A stretch of DNA of 64,000 nt from Streptomyces sp. DG2A-72. GTDB lineage: Bacteria; Actinomycetota; Actinomycetes; Streptomycetales; Streptomycetaceae. The DNA is taken from contig NZ_JASTLC010000001.1 in NCBI RefSeq assembly GCF_030499575.1, positions 2,814,001-2,878,000 of the forward strand, written 5' to 3'. The notes under the pieces were generated by a model. The model saw nothing but the letters and a program-made list of their open reading frames with translations, had not been told where the DNA came from and made no database searches. Made by a program: the position numbers and the translations under genes. Positions within the stretch are counted from its first letter, which is position 1. The number at the start of each line of letters is the position of its first letter. Positions 26,280 through 33,622 of the stretch are shown here, piece by piece.

Positions 26280-26704
26280 AAAGCAGACGAGTCGGGCTGT
26301 ACGCCGGGTTCTGTCCCCCAGGTTCCTCGCGGAGCCCAGGGCGACGGCCATCCATCTAGGACCGGCGTTGCCGCCGGCCTCGTGCGGTCTACCCGCGGAC
26401 TTGGGCGGGCAGCCCTCGAACGTCCGCGCAGAGACGCCCCTCTTTCGAGAAGGCGGCTCCTCTTGACCTTGCTCCGGGTGGGGTTTACCTAGCCGCCTGA
26501 GTCGCCTCAGGCGCTGGTGGTCTCTTACACCACCGTTTCACCCTTACCGAGGACCGAGATCCCCGGCGGTTTGCTTTCTGTGGCACTGTCCCGCGGGTCA
26601 CCCCGGGTGGCCGTTAGCCACCACCCTGCCCTGTGGAGCCCGGACGTTCCTCGGGGAGGTCCATAGGAACCTCCACGCGGCCGTCCGCCCGGCTCGTCTG
26701 CCGT
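26280..26704 (-). ncRNA. rnpB: RNase P RNA (type A)
   Basis: The catalytic RNA that matures tRNA 5' ends. All universally conserved pieces are present on the minus strand in order: GAGGAACGTCCGGGCTCCA (P4 5' side), GGGTGGTGGCTAACGGCCA, GGACAGTGCCACAGAAA, AGGGTGAAACGG, and at the 3' end GACAGAACCCGGCGTACAG. P1 closes by GCAGACGAG near 26702-26693 pairing with CTCGTCTGC at 26291-26283, which sets both ends to within a few bases. The 5' 91 bases overlap the 3' end of the EamA gene on the same strand. Confidence 0.97.
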
Positions 26705-27645
26705 GTCGACCATGTTACCGGGCGTGGGTCCTTCCTCGATCCCTTCCTCGATCCCTTCCTCGACCCCCTCCTCGGTCCGTTCCTCGGTCCCGCCGCCGAC
26801 GTCGCCAGCACCGAGCCCGCCAGGATCAGCGTGAAGGCCGCGACGATGCCTGCCGTCAGCGGCTCGTCCAGGAAGATCGCGCCCGCTGCCACCGCGACCG
26901 CCGGGTTGACGTACGTGAAGACCGTCGCCCTGGTCGGGCCCGCCTCCTTGATCAGCTCCAGGAAGGCGACGAAGGCGACCGCCGTGCAGACGGCGCCCAG
27001 GGCAGCCAGCGCGGCCAGGACCTGGGTGGAGGGCAGCTCGGCAGGCCTGGTCACCGCCGCCGCGGGGGCGTAGACCAAGGCCGCGAGGGCCAGGCAAGGG
27101 GCGATGAGCTGGAGGGTCGGGATGTCCTTGAGGTAGCGCGCGGCGATCAGGGGGGCGGTCGCGTAGCCGATCACCGTTACGAATACCTCGGCCAGGGAGC
27201 GGGCGTCGCCGCCGGTCAGGTGCGGGACCGTGAGGACTCCGACGCCGGCCAACCCCAGCGCCAGGCCCGTCGCACGCCGTACCCCCAGCCTCTCCGTGTG
27301 GCCGAAGAAGCGGGCCAAGGCCACTCCCACGATCGGGACTCCGGCGATCAGCAGGCCCGCCGTGGAGCTGGACAGGTGGCGTTCGGCGTCGGTCAGGGTC
27401 CACCAGGGGCCGATGATCTCGATGCACGCGAAGGCCAGCATCGGGCGCCAGTGGGTCCGTATCGTGCCGGGCAGGCCGCCCTGGCATATCGCGAAGGGCA
27501 GGAGCAGGGCGGCGCCCAGCGCGCAGCGCGTGAACACCACCGTCGACGGGGACAGCGGGGCGTCCACCGCCACTTTGATCAGCAGGTAGGGGATGCCCCA
27601 GACCACTCCCATCAGGGAGAACAGGAACCAGCCGCGTGCAGTCAT
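26614..27645 (-). CDS. EamA/DMT-family permease
   Basis: A 343-residue membrane exporter of the drug/metabolite transporter superfamily: two EamA repeats of five helices each, starting GWFLFSLMGVVWGIPYLLIK and LAEVFVTVIGYATAPLIAAR, with the closing VNPAVAVAAGAIFLDEPLTA motif. After the last helix (LILAGSVLATSAAG) comes an unusual tail: a repeated GSRK unit (GSRKGSRKGSRKD), then ~30 residues translated from rnpB sequence. No earlier stop exists, so either the protein carries this tail or the frame once ended sooner. It lies 18 bp after an AraC-type regulator gene, probably its operon partner. Confidence 0.9.
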   Translation of the reverse strand: MTARGWFLFSLMGVVWGIPYLLIKVAVDAPLSPSTVVFTRCALGAALLLPFAICQGGLPGTIRTHWRPMLAFACIEIIGPWWTLTDAERHLSSSTAGLLIAGVPIVGVALARFFGHTERLGVRRATGLALGLAGVGVLTVPHLTGGDARSLAEVFVTVIGYATAPLIAARYLKDIPTLQLIAPCLALAALVYAPAAAVTRPAELPSTQVLAALAALGAVCTAVAFVAFLELIKEAGPTRATVFTYVNPAVAVAAGAIFLDEPLTAGIVAAFTLILAGSVLATSAAGPRNGPRRGSRKGSRKGSRKDPRPVTWSTRQTSRADGRVEVPMDLPEERPGSTGQGGG

Positions 27646-27663
27646 GCGGCTATGATCACCGGA

Positions 27664-28494
27664 TCAGCGGCGCCCGTCTTGAACGCTGTTGCGGTACGCC
27701 GCCGGCGTCACCCCCAGCACCCGCCGGAACCAGCGCGTGAGGTGTGCCTGGTCGGCGAAGCCCACCATCCCCGCGACCTCGGCCGGCCGCAGTCCGGACT
27801 CCAGCAGTCCGCGGGCCCGGCCCACCCGGTGCTGGGCCAGCCAGGCGTACGGCGGTATCCCCATCGTCGTACGGAAGGCCCGGAGGAGTTGGTAGCGGGA
27901 CAGCCCCAGGTCGGCGGCGAGCTCGGCGAGGGAGGGCGGCGCCAGGAGCTCGTCGGCGAGCCGGTCGCGTACGACGTGGGCGATGTGCGCGGCACCGGGC
28001 ACGACGTCGTTCGCCGCTCGGGCCGTCGAGTGGCGGCGGGCCAGCGCCGTCAGCAGCCACGGGAGGCGGGACTCGGCCTCCAACGGGTCGGGGCAGGCGC
28101 TGAGTTCGGTGTGGGCGCGGTGGAGGGCGGTGGCGAGTTCGGGGTCGTCGAGGAGGGGCTCGCGGAAGTACGGGAGGCTGTCGCCGAGGGTGCCTTCGGT
28201 GAGCAGGGAGGGGTCGGGGTACAGGGCTCGGTAGGCGTAGCCGTCGGACGCGGCGGGGCGGCCTGTGTGCATCTCGCCGGGGGCGAGTACGACGATGGAG
28301 CCCGGGCCGGGGCGGAGGTGGTCGCCCCGGTAATCGATGACCTCGGAGCCGCCGACGCAGATGCCGATGCTGAACTCCTCGTGCGTGTGCGAGGCGTAGA
28401 CGTGCCGGTCGAAGCGGGCGGTGAGCAGGTCGAGCGGGGGGCCGCAGCGGCCGAGCCGTGCCCTGGTCCAGCTGGCCTGTTCCCGTGTGCTCAC
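27664..28494 (-). CDS. AraC-family transcriptional regulator
   Basis: A 276-residue regulator. The N-terminal cupin sensor (YASHTHEEFSIGICVGG; IVVLAPGEMHTGRPA) is followed by the double helix-turn-helix in the last 100 residues: SLAELAADLGLSRYQLLRAF and AEVAGMVGFADQAHLTRWFR, then GVTPAAYR. It probably controls the EamA exporter 18 bp downstream and possibly itself; in this family the cupin binds a small effector that may be the exporter substrate (inference). GTG start. Confidence 0.93.
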   Translation of the reverse strand: MSTREQASWTRARLGRCGPPLDLLTARFDRHVYASHTHEEFSIGICVGGSEVIDYRGDHLRPGPGSIVVLAPGEMHTGRPAASDGYAYRALYPDPSLLTEGTLGDSLPYFREPLLDDPELATALHRAHTELSACPDPLEAESRLPWLLTALARRHSTARAANDVVPGAAHIAHVVRDRLADELLAPPSLAELAADLGLSRYQLLRAFRTTMGIPPYAWLAQHRVGRARGLLESGLRPAEVAGMVGFADQAHLTRWFRRVLGVTPAAYRNSVQDGRR

Positions 28495-28519
28495 CTCGCA
28501 CCCCCTCAGTCCGAGGGGA

Positions 28520-29098
28520 TCAGAGGAAGTCCGTGGTGTCCAGTTCGAAGGCGAAGGGTTCGGGGAGGGCGAGCGGTTTACCGAAGGGGCGGGTGCAGTG
28601 CTCTCGGTAGTCGTCCTGCCTCGGGTCGCTGAAGAGTGTGACCTGGGAGGTTTCGCGGTCGGCCAGCAGATAGAGCGGGATGCCGCCGCGGGCGTAGCAG
28701 CGGCGCTTGGCCTCGCGGTCGGCCTGCGGTTTGGTGGAGGTCACCTCCAGCACCATGGCGACGCCCTCGCAAGGCATCCAGGAGTCGGCGCCCCCGAAGA
28801 GGTCGGATTCGACTGGCGCGAACGTGACGTCCGGGATCGCGTGGTTCTTCGGGCAGGCTCCCCCGCTCTTCAGCCTCAGGCCCTTGTTCCCGGAGAGATC
28901 CATGTCAGTCCGGGAATTCTTGATTACTTGCCGCACGATCCGGCTGATGTACTTCTCGTGCTCCCCGTCCGGCGGCGGCGTCACAACGATCTCCCCCTCG
29001 ATCAGTTCTGCCCGGAAACCCTCCGGGGTGTCGAGGGACATAAAGATCTCCAGCAGTCCCTCAGCCGGCGTGGTGGGCTCATGAGCCACGGCAGTCAT
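28520..29098 (-). CDS. Uma2 family protein (PD-(D/E)xK fold)
   Basis: A 192-residue protein of the Uma2/DUF820 family. Seen: GFRAELIEGEIVVTPPPDGE (family N-terminal E-L-x-x-G-E), IPDVTFAP and MVLEVTSTKPQADREAK, which give the Asp and Glu-x-x of a restriction-enzyme-like core, though the usual Lys is Ser/Thr. Members are abundant in Cyanobacteria and Actinobacteria, in many paralogues, without settled function. The ATG at 29096-29098 follows GGAGGGG. Stand-alone, convergent spacing to AraC gene 26 bp. Confidence 0.88.
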   Translation of the reverse strand: MTAVAHEPTTPAEGLLEIFMSLDTPEGFRAELIEGEIVVTPPPDGEHEKYISRIVRQVIKNSRTDMDLSGNKGLRLKSGGACPKNHAIPDVTFAPVESDLFGGADSWMPCEGVAMVLEVTSTKPQADREAKRRCYARGGIPLYLLADRETSQVTLFSDPRQDDYREHCTRPFGKPLALPEPFAFELDTTDFL

Positions 29099-29220
29099 GT
29101 CACGCCCCTCCTTCGGTCGCTCGCCAGACTGGGACATCGGCTGATCACCTGTACGTGAGATCGGGATCCGTTCCCTCGATCGTGGCACACGATCACGGTC
29201 ACCGTCAGAACACGTCTCGC

Positions 29221-29257
29221 TTGACCCTGCCGCAACGTCAACGTCTCTACTAAAGCC
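29221..29257 (+). promoter_or_regulatory. MerR-type promoter/operator, leaderless start
   Basis: TTGAC at 29221-29225 and GTCAA at 29237-29241 make an inverted repeat that begins with a -35 box (TTGACC). A weak -10 (TCTACT, 29246-29251) gives a 19-base spacer, the over-long spacing that MerR proteins correct by twisting DNA. The start codon is only seven bases past this -10 and lacks a ribosome site, so the mRNA is probably leaderless. Confidence 0.55.
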
Positions 29258-30022
29258 ATGCGGATCGGAGAACTCGCCACAGCCGTCGGCGTCACCACGC
29301 GCACCGTGCGGCACTACCACCACCTCGGCCTGCTGCCGGAGCCCGAGCGGCTGTCGAACGGCTACCGGAACTACACCCTGCGCCACGCCGTCGTGCTCGC
29401 CCGTATCCGACGGCTGACCGAGCTGGGGCTCGGGCTCACGGAGGTACGGGACGTCCTCGCGGACGATGCGGGCCGGGACCTCGCCGAAGTGCTCACCGAG
29501 CTCGACGAGGACCTGGCCCGGCAGGAAGCAGCCGTCCGGGAGCGCCGGGCGCGGCTCCGTGCCCTCCTCGACTCCGAGGAGGATCTGCCCGCCGAAGGGC
29601 CCGTCTCGCCCGAACTGGCCGCGCTGTTCGCCGAGATGGCCCACCCCGACGAATCCCCCATGGCCGCCAAGGACCGCGAGATGCTCGCGCTCATCGAGAC
29701 CACGGCCCACCCGGAGGAACGGGAGCGGCTGATGGGTCTGCTCGGCGGCGCCCTGGCCACACCCGGCGGTGTCGAACAGGCCCTCGCGGTCTACGCCCTC
29801 CTCGACGCCCTCGCCGACGCCCCCACCGACGATCCCCGCGTGGACGAGGCCGCCCGTGCCCTCGCCGACTGCATCCCCCGCGAGCTGCTCCCGGACGACG
29901 TCGGCATCGACCACGACGACAGTTTCCTGCGCGCCTTCTACGCCGACTTCGCCCCGGCGCAGGCGGAGGCGATCCGGCGCGCGCTGCGGATCGTGACGGG
30001 GGAAGAGGAGGGGCGGCCATGA
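29258..30022 (+). CDS. MerR-family transcriptional regulator
   Basis: A 254-residue regulator. The N-terminal winged helix is canonical: MRIGELATAVGVTTRTVRHY then HHLGLLPEPERLSNGYRNY and LARIRRLTELGLGLTEV. A long coiled coil (about 75-110) and a C-terminal helical domain with Glu/Asp-rich sequence follow; no metal-binding Cys are present, so it likely senses an organic ligand or acts through its own C-terminal domain. An operator-like repeat lies in its own promoter, implying autoregulation. It overlaps the downstream membrane-protein gene (ATGA). Confidence 0.95.
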   Translation: MRIGELATAVGVTTRTVRHYHHLGLLPEPERLSNGYRNYTLRHAVVLARIRRLTELGLGLTEVRDVLADDAGRDLAEVLTELDEDLARQEAAVRERRARLRALLDSEEDLPAEGPVSPELAALFAEMAHPDESPMAAKDREMLALIETTAHPEERERLMGLLGGALATPGGVEQALAVYALLDALADAPTDDPRVDEAARALADCIPRELLPDDVGIDHDDSFLRAFYADFAPAQAEAIRRALRIVTGEEEGRP

Positions 30023-30660
30023 GGATGACCATGCGGATCGCTGACGCCCTCCTCCGGCACGAGCTGCGGCTGCTCGTCAGCCTGGTGCTGTGGGCCACCA
30101 AGCGGCGGCACGGGACGGGCGGCGGCGGGCAGGCCTTCGGGTACGCGCGCGGGCAAGGTGCGGTGATGTTCGGGTTCGCGTTCGTGTGCGTGATCGAGAC
30201 GCTGACGATGTCCGTCCTGCTGCGTCACTGGCCGACCGTCGAGCGGGTCGTGCTCGTCCTGGACGTGTACGGCGTCGTCGTCATCGTCGGCCTGCACGCC
30301 GCCTCGGTCGTGCGGCCCCACGTGCTCAACGACGGCGTGCTCCGCGTCCGTTACGCCGCCCACGTGGATCTGCGCATCCCCGTCACCCACATCGCTTCCA
30401 TACGACGGGAGCTGCGGACCACGCACCAGCGCACCGACGGTGAACTCGACATCCCCGTGGGCTCGCAGACCGATGTCACGATCGAACTCACCGAGCCCGT
30501 CACCCACTTCACCTTCTTCGGGCGGCAGAAGACCATCCGACTCGTTCGCCTGCACGCCGACGACGCCGACAGCCTCGTACAAGCGACGAAGCAAGCGACC
30601 AAGGAAGCGATCACGCAGGCGCGAAACGCACCCTCGCCGCTGCCGGATCCGCTTGGGTGA
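30019..30660 (+). CDS. Membrane protein co-transcribed with the MerR regulator
   Basis: A 213-residue protein with two or three hydrophobic helices (GAVMFGFAFVCVIETLTM; VVLVLDVYGVVVIVGLHAA) and a soluble C-terminal half (ELDIPVGSQTDVTIELTEPV; TFFGRQKTIRLVRLHADD) that looks like a PH-like beta domain. No named family is recognised. The ATG overlaps the MerR stop as ATGA, so this is the likely target of that regulator. Its last 50 bases overlap the convergent RNB ribonuclease gene. Confidence 0.75.
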   Translation: MRMTMRIADALLRHELRLLVSLVLWATKRRHGTGGGGQAFGYARGQGAVMFGFAFVCVIETLTMSVLLRHWPTVERVVLVLDVYGVVVIVGLHAASVVRPHVLNDGVLRVRYAAHVDLRIPVTHIASIRRELRTTHQRTDGELDIPVGSQTDVTIELTEPVTHFTFFGRQKTIRLVRLHADDADSLVQATKQATKEAITQARNAPSPLPDPLG

Positions 30661-32038
30661 GCCGTACGCGGAGGCGTTCGCCGAGGGGCAAGGGCTCGGC
30701 GTCGCTCTCGATGGGGGCTACCACCGCCGGGGACTCCAACTGGATCTTCCCGACCCTCGGACGGCGCTCCTCCACATCCACCACGCACCCGTCGAAGAAC
30801 TCGCCCACCCGGTCCTTGAGCAGCGCCGCCTCCACGATGTCCACGCAGGCGCGCTCCACCTGGCCCGCCCTGCGCGTGCCGTCGGCCATCTCCTTGGGGA
30901 GGGTGTCGAGGGCGACGAGTACCCATTCGGGCACAACACCTCCGGAAACCGTCGCCAGGCAGATCTCGGTGGCGTAGCGGTCGGCGAGGCGGCGAAGGGG
31001 GGCCGTGCAGTGGGCGTAAGGCGCTGCTACGGCGGAGTGCGTCGTGATGTCCGGCAGGATCTCGTTCCGGAAGACCGTGTAGCCCGCGCCGCGCAGCAGC
31101 GTCGTGCACTCCAGCAGGAACGCCGCGTGGTGCGGGCGGTGCGGGTCGAGGGAGCGGATCAGGGCCGCGTACGAGACGTGGTGCGGCCAGTCGATGTGCA
31201 GCGCGTGTGCGGTACGGCGGAGGCGGCCGACGGCGCCGTCGGGGGCGGCGGGCAGGGTGCGGAGTACGCCGGTGCCGGCGCCCAGCATCAGATCCGCGGC
31301 CGCCATCCCCGTGAGCAGGGAGATCTGGGCGTTCCAGCCGTCTGCGGGGAGTGGGGCGCGGTAGCTGAGCTCGTATGTGTGGTCGTGCTCTACGATCTCC
31401 TGCTCGGGCACGTTGAGCGAGATGCCGCCGCGTTCGATCTCCAGGCGTTCCCTCGCCTCCCCGATCTCCTTGAGCAGCGCTAGCGGTTCCTCGGCCGTCT
31501 TGGCGTCGATCTGCTTCTGCACCCCCGCGTAGTCCAGCTTGGCCCGGCTGCGGACCAGGGCCCGGCGGACGTCGACGGCGAGCGTGCGGCCGTCCGCGTC
31601 GAGGTCGATGGTCCACAGGGCGGCCGGGCGGGGCTGGTCCGGGAGCAGGCTTGCCGCTCCCTCGCTCAGCAGCACCGGGTGCAGCGGGATCTTCCCGTCC
31701 GGGAAGTACAGGGTGGTCACCCGGCGGTGGGTCTCCAGGTCCAGCGGCGACCCGGGTACGACGAAGGCGGCGACGTCGGCGATGGCGTACCGGACGCGGT
31801 AGCCGGTGCCCTGGCGGGAGAGGTGCATCGCCTGGTCGAGGTCGGTGGAGGTGGGCGGGTCGATGGTGAAGAGGGGGATGTCCGTGGCGTCGTGCTCCGG
31901 CACGGCGGGTGTGGCCGGGACGGCTTCGGGCGGGAAGCTCTCGGAGACGCCTAGTTCGGTACGCAGCGCGGTGAGGGCGGCCCGGAGAGGGGCTTCGGGG
32001 GCGCCGGTCACGCGGATGTGGCGGCGGGGCATACCCAT
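30611..32038 (-). CDS. RNB-domain exoribonuclease (RNase II/R family)
   Basis: A 475-residue 3'-5' exoribonuclease. The catalytic signature is FTIDPPTSTDLDQAMH with the metal-binding Asp set; further family blocks are YAIADVAAFV, YFPDGKIPLHPVLLSEG, TTHSAVAAPYAHCTAPLRRL and ADRYATEICL. Cold-shock and S1 RNA-binding domains of RNase R are missing or much reduced, giving the shorter actinobacterial form. Two ATG codons (32036-32038 and 32030-32032) are close together; the inner one is preceded by GGG. The 3' end overlaps the convergent membrane-protein gene. Confidence 0.92.
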   Translation of the reverse strand: MGMPRRHIRVTGAPEAPLRAALTALRTELGVSESFPPEAVPATPAVPEHDATDIPLFTIDPPTSTDLDQAMHLSRQGTGYRVRYAIADVAAFVVPGSPLDLETHRRVTTLYFPDGKIPLHPVLLSEGAASLLPDQPRPAALWTIDLDADGRTLAVDVRRALVRSRAKLDYAGVQKQIDAKTAEEPLALLKEIGEARERLEIERGGISLNVPEQEIVEHDHTYELSYRAPLPADGWNAQISLLTGMAAADLMLGAGTGVLRTLPAAPDGAVGRLRRTAHALHIDWPHHVSYAALIRSLDPHRPHHAAFLLECTTLLRGAGYTVFRNEILPDITTHSAVAAPYAHCTAPLRRLADRYATEICLATVSGGVVPEWVLVALDTLPKEMADGTRRAGQVERACVDIVEAALLKDRVGEFFDGCVVDVEERRPRVGKIQLESPAVVAPIESDAEPLPLGERLRVRLTQADPAAARVRFAPA

Positions 32039-32130
32039 GAGCCTAGGCACAATTCGGCCCGGACGCCGGTGCGGAGCCCTGCCGAAGTACGCCGTACGCT
32101 GTCGCGAAGCCCGAAACACAAGGAGAACCC

Positions 32131-32913
32131 GTGCTCGTCCTGCTGCCGCCTTCCGAAGGCAAGGCCTCGTCCGGCCGTGGCGCCCCGCTGAAGCTGGAGT
32201 CGCTGTCGCTGCCCGGGCTCAGACCGGCCCGTGAGGCCGTCCTCGGCGAACTCGTCGAGCTGTGCGCGGGCGACGAGGAGAAGGCGCGTGAGGTGCTCGG
32301 GCTGAGTGAGGGGCTGCGGGGCGAGGTCGCCAAGAACACCGAGTTGCGGACGGCGGGGGCGCGGTCCGCCGGGGAGATCTACACCGGTGTGTTGTACGAC
32401 GCTCTGGACCTGGCCTCCCTCGATACGGCGGCGAAGCGGCGGGCGGGGCGCTCTCTGCTGGTCTTCTCGGGGTTGTGGGGTGCCGTCCGGGTGACGGACC
32501 GGATTCCCTCGTACCGCTGCTCGATGGGTGTGAAGCTGCCGGGGCTCGGGGCGCTGGGCGCGCACTGGCGTGCGCCGATGGCCGACGTCCTGCCCGAGGT
32601 CGCCGGGGGCGGGCTGGTGCTGGATCTGCGGTCTTCCGCGTATACGGCTGCCTGGAAGCCGAAGGGTGACGTCGCCGGGCGGACGGCGACCGTGCGGGTG
32701 CTGCATGCGCCGACCCGGAAGGTGGTCAGCCACTTCAACAAGGCGACGAAGGGGCGGATCGTACGGAGTCTGCTGGCGGGCGGGGTGGCGCCGAAGGGGC
32801 CGGCTGAGCTGGTGGAGGCGCTGCGGGACCTCGGGTATGTGGTGGAGGCGGAGCCGCCGGTGAAGGCGGGGACGGCGTGGGCGCTGGATGTGCTGGTGGA
32901 CGAGATCCACTGA
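32131..32913 (+). CDS. yaaA: Peroxide stress protein YaaA (DUF328)
   Basis: A 260-residue member of the YaaA/UPF0246 family, which limits intracellular iron and DNA damage during peroxide stress in E. coli. The N-terminal MLVLLPPSEGKASSGRG is the family hallmark (P-S-E-G-K), with IYTGVLYDALDL, SGLWGAVRVTDRIPSYRCSM and a late HFNKATKGRIVR basic helix-hairpin region. The GTG at 32131 follows AAGGAGA. Stand-alone gene before eda. Confidence 0.92.
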   Translation: MLVLLPPSEGKASSGRGAPLKLESLSLPGLRPAREAVLGELVELCAGDEEKAREVLGLSEGLRGEVAKNTELRTAGARSAGEIYTGVLYDALDLASLDTAAKRRAGRSLLVFSGLWGAVRVTDRIPSYRCSMGVKLPGLGALGAHWRAPMADVLPEVAGGGLVLDLRSSAYTAAWKPKGDVAGRTATVRVLHAPTRKVVSHFNKATKGRIVRSLLAGGVAPKGPAELVEALRDLGYVVEAEPPVKAGTAWALDVLVDEIH

Positions 32914-32932
32914 TCATTGATCCTGGTCGTTG

Positions 32933-32962
32933 CATCATGCGCAATGACCTTTGCGCATGATG
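32933..32962 (+). promoter_or_regulatory. Perfect palindrome upstream of eda
   Basis: CATCATGCGCAA (32933-32944) and TTGCGCATGATG (32951-32962) are exact inverted repeats around a 6-base centre, 24 bases before the eda start. The TGCGCAA/TTGCGCA core resembles Lrp/AsnC-type sites described in Streptomyces. An operator is more likely than a terminator because the hairpin sits at the promoter position with no T-run. Confidence 0.55.
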
Positions 32963-32986
32963 TGTGCCAACGGCACGATACTGAGC

Positions 32987-33622
32987 ATGAGCGCCTCCCT
33001 CCTTGATCTCGCCCCCGTCGTCCCCGTGGTCGTCCTACAGGACGCCGCCGACGCCGTTCCGCTCGCGCGGGCGCTGGTCGCGGGTGGGCTGCCGGCGGTC
33101 GAGGTGACGCTGCGGACGCCGGTCGCGCTGGACGCGGTCCGGGCGATCGCCGGGGAGGTGCCGGACGCGGTGGTGGGGGCGGGGACGGTGATCACGCCGG
33201 AGCAGGTGACCGCGTCCGTTGCAGCCGGGGCGCGGTTTCTGGCGAGTCCGGGCTGGACGGACGTACTGCTGGAGGCGATGCGGGCGTCCGGGGTGCCGTT
33301 CCTGCCGGGGGTGTCGACCACGTCGGAGGTCGTGGCGCTGCTGGAGCGGGGCGTGACGGAGATGAAGTTCTTCCCGGCGCAGGCGGCGGGCGGTACGGCC
33401 TATCTGAAGTCGCTGGCCGGGCCGTTGCCGCAGGCGCGGTTCTGCCCGACCGGGGGGATCGGGCTCGCGTCGGCTCCGGAGTATCTGGCGTTGCCCAACG
33501 TCGACTGTGTGGGCGGGACTTGGATGCTTCCGGAGGATGCGATGGCCGCGCGGGACTGGGGGCGGATCGAGTCGCTGGCCCGCGAGGCGGCGGCGCTCAG
33601 CGCAGGTGCGACGTGTCGTTGA
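32987..33622 (+). CDS. eda: 2-dehydro-3-deoxy-phosphogluconate aldolase (KDPG/KHG aldolase)
   Basis: A 211-residue class I aldolase that splits KDPG into pyruvate and glyceraldehyde 3-phosphate. The catalytic pieces are visible: the Glu in AVEVTLRTPVALDA, VGAGTVITPEQV, SPGWTDVLLEA, the Schiff-base Lys in VTEMKFFPAQAAGG, and the phosphate loop FCPTGGIG. No edd or gluconate genes lie nearby, so the physiological substrate may be another 2-keto-3-deoxy acid. The ATG at 32987 is the first of the family sequence; its 3' end overlaps the convergent RNase H gene by 26 bases. Confidence 0.93.
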   Translation: MSASLLDLAPVVPVVVLQDAADAVPLARALVAGGLPAVEVTLRTPVALDAVRAIAGEVPDAVVGAGTVITPEQVTASVAAGARFLASPGWTDVLLEAMRASGVPFLPGVSTTSEVVALLERGVTEMKFFPAQAAGGTAYLKSLAGPLPQARFCPTGGIGLASAPEYLALPNVDCVGGTWMLPEDAMAARDWGRIESLAREAAALSAGATCR

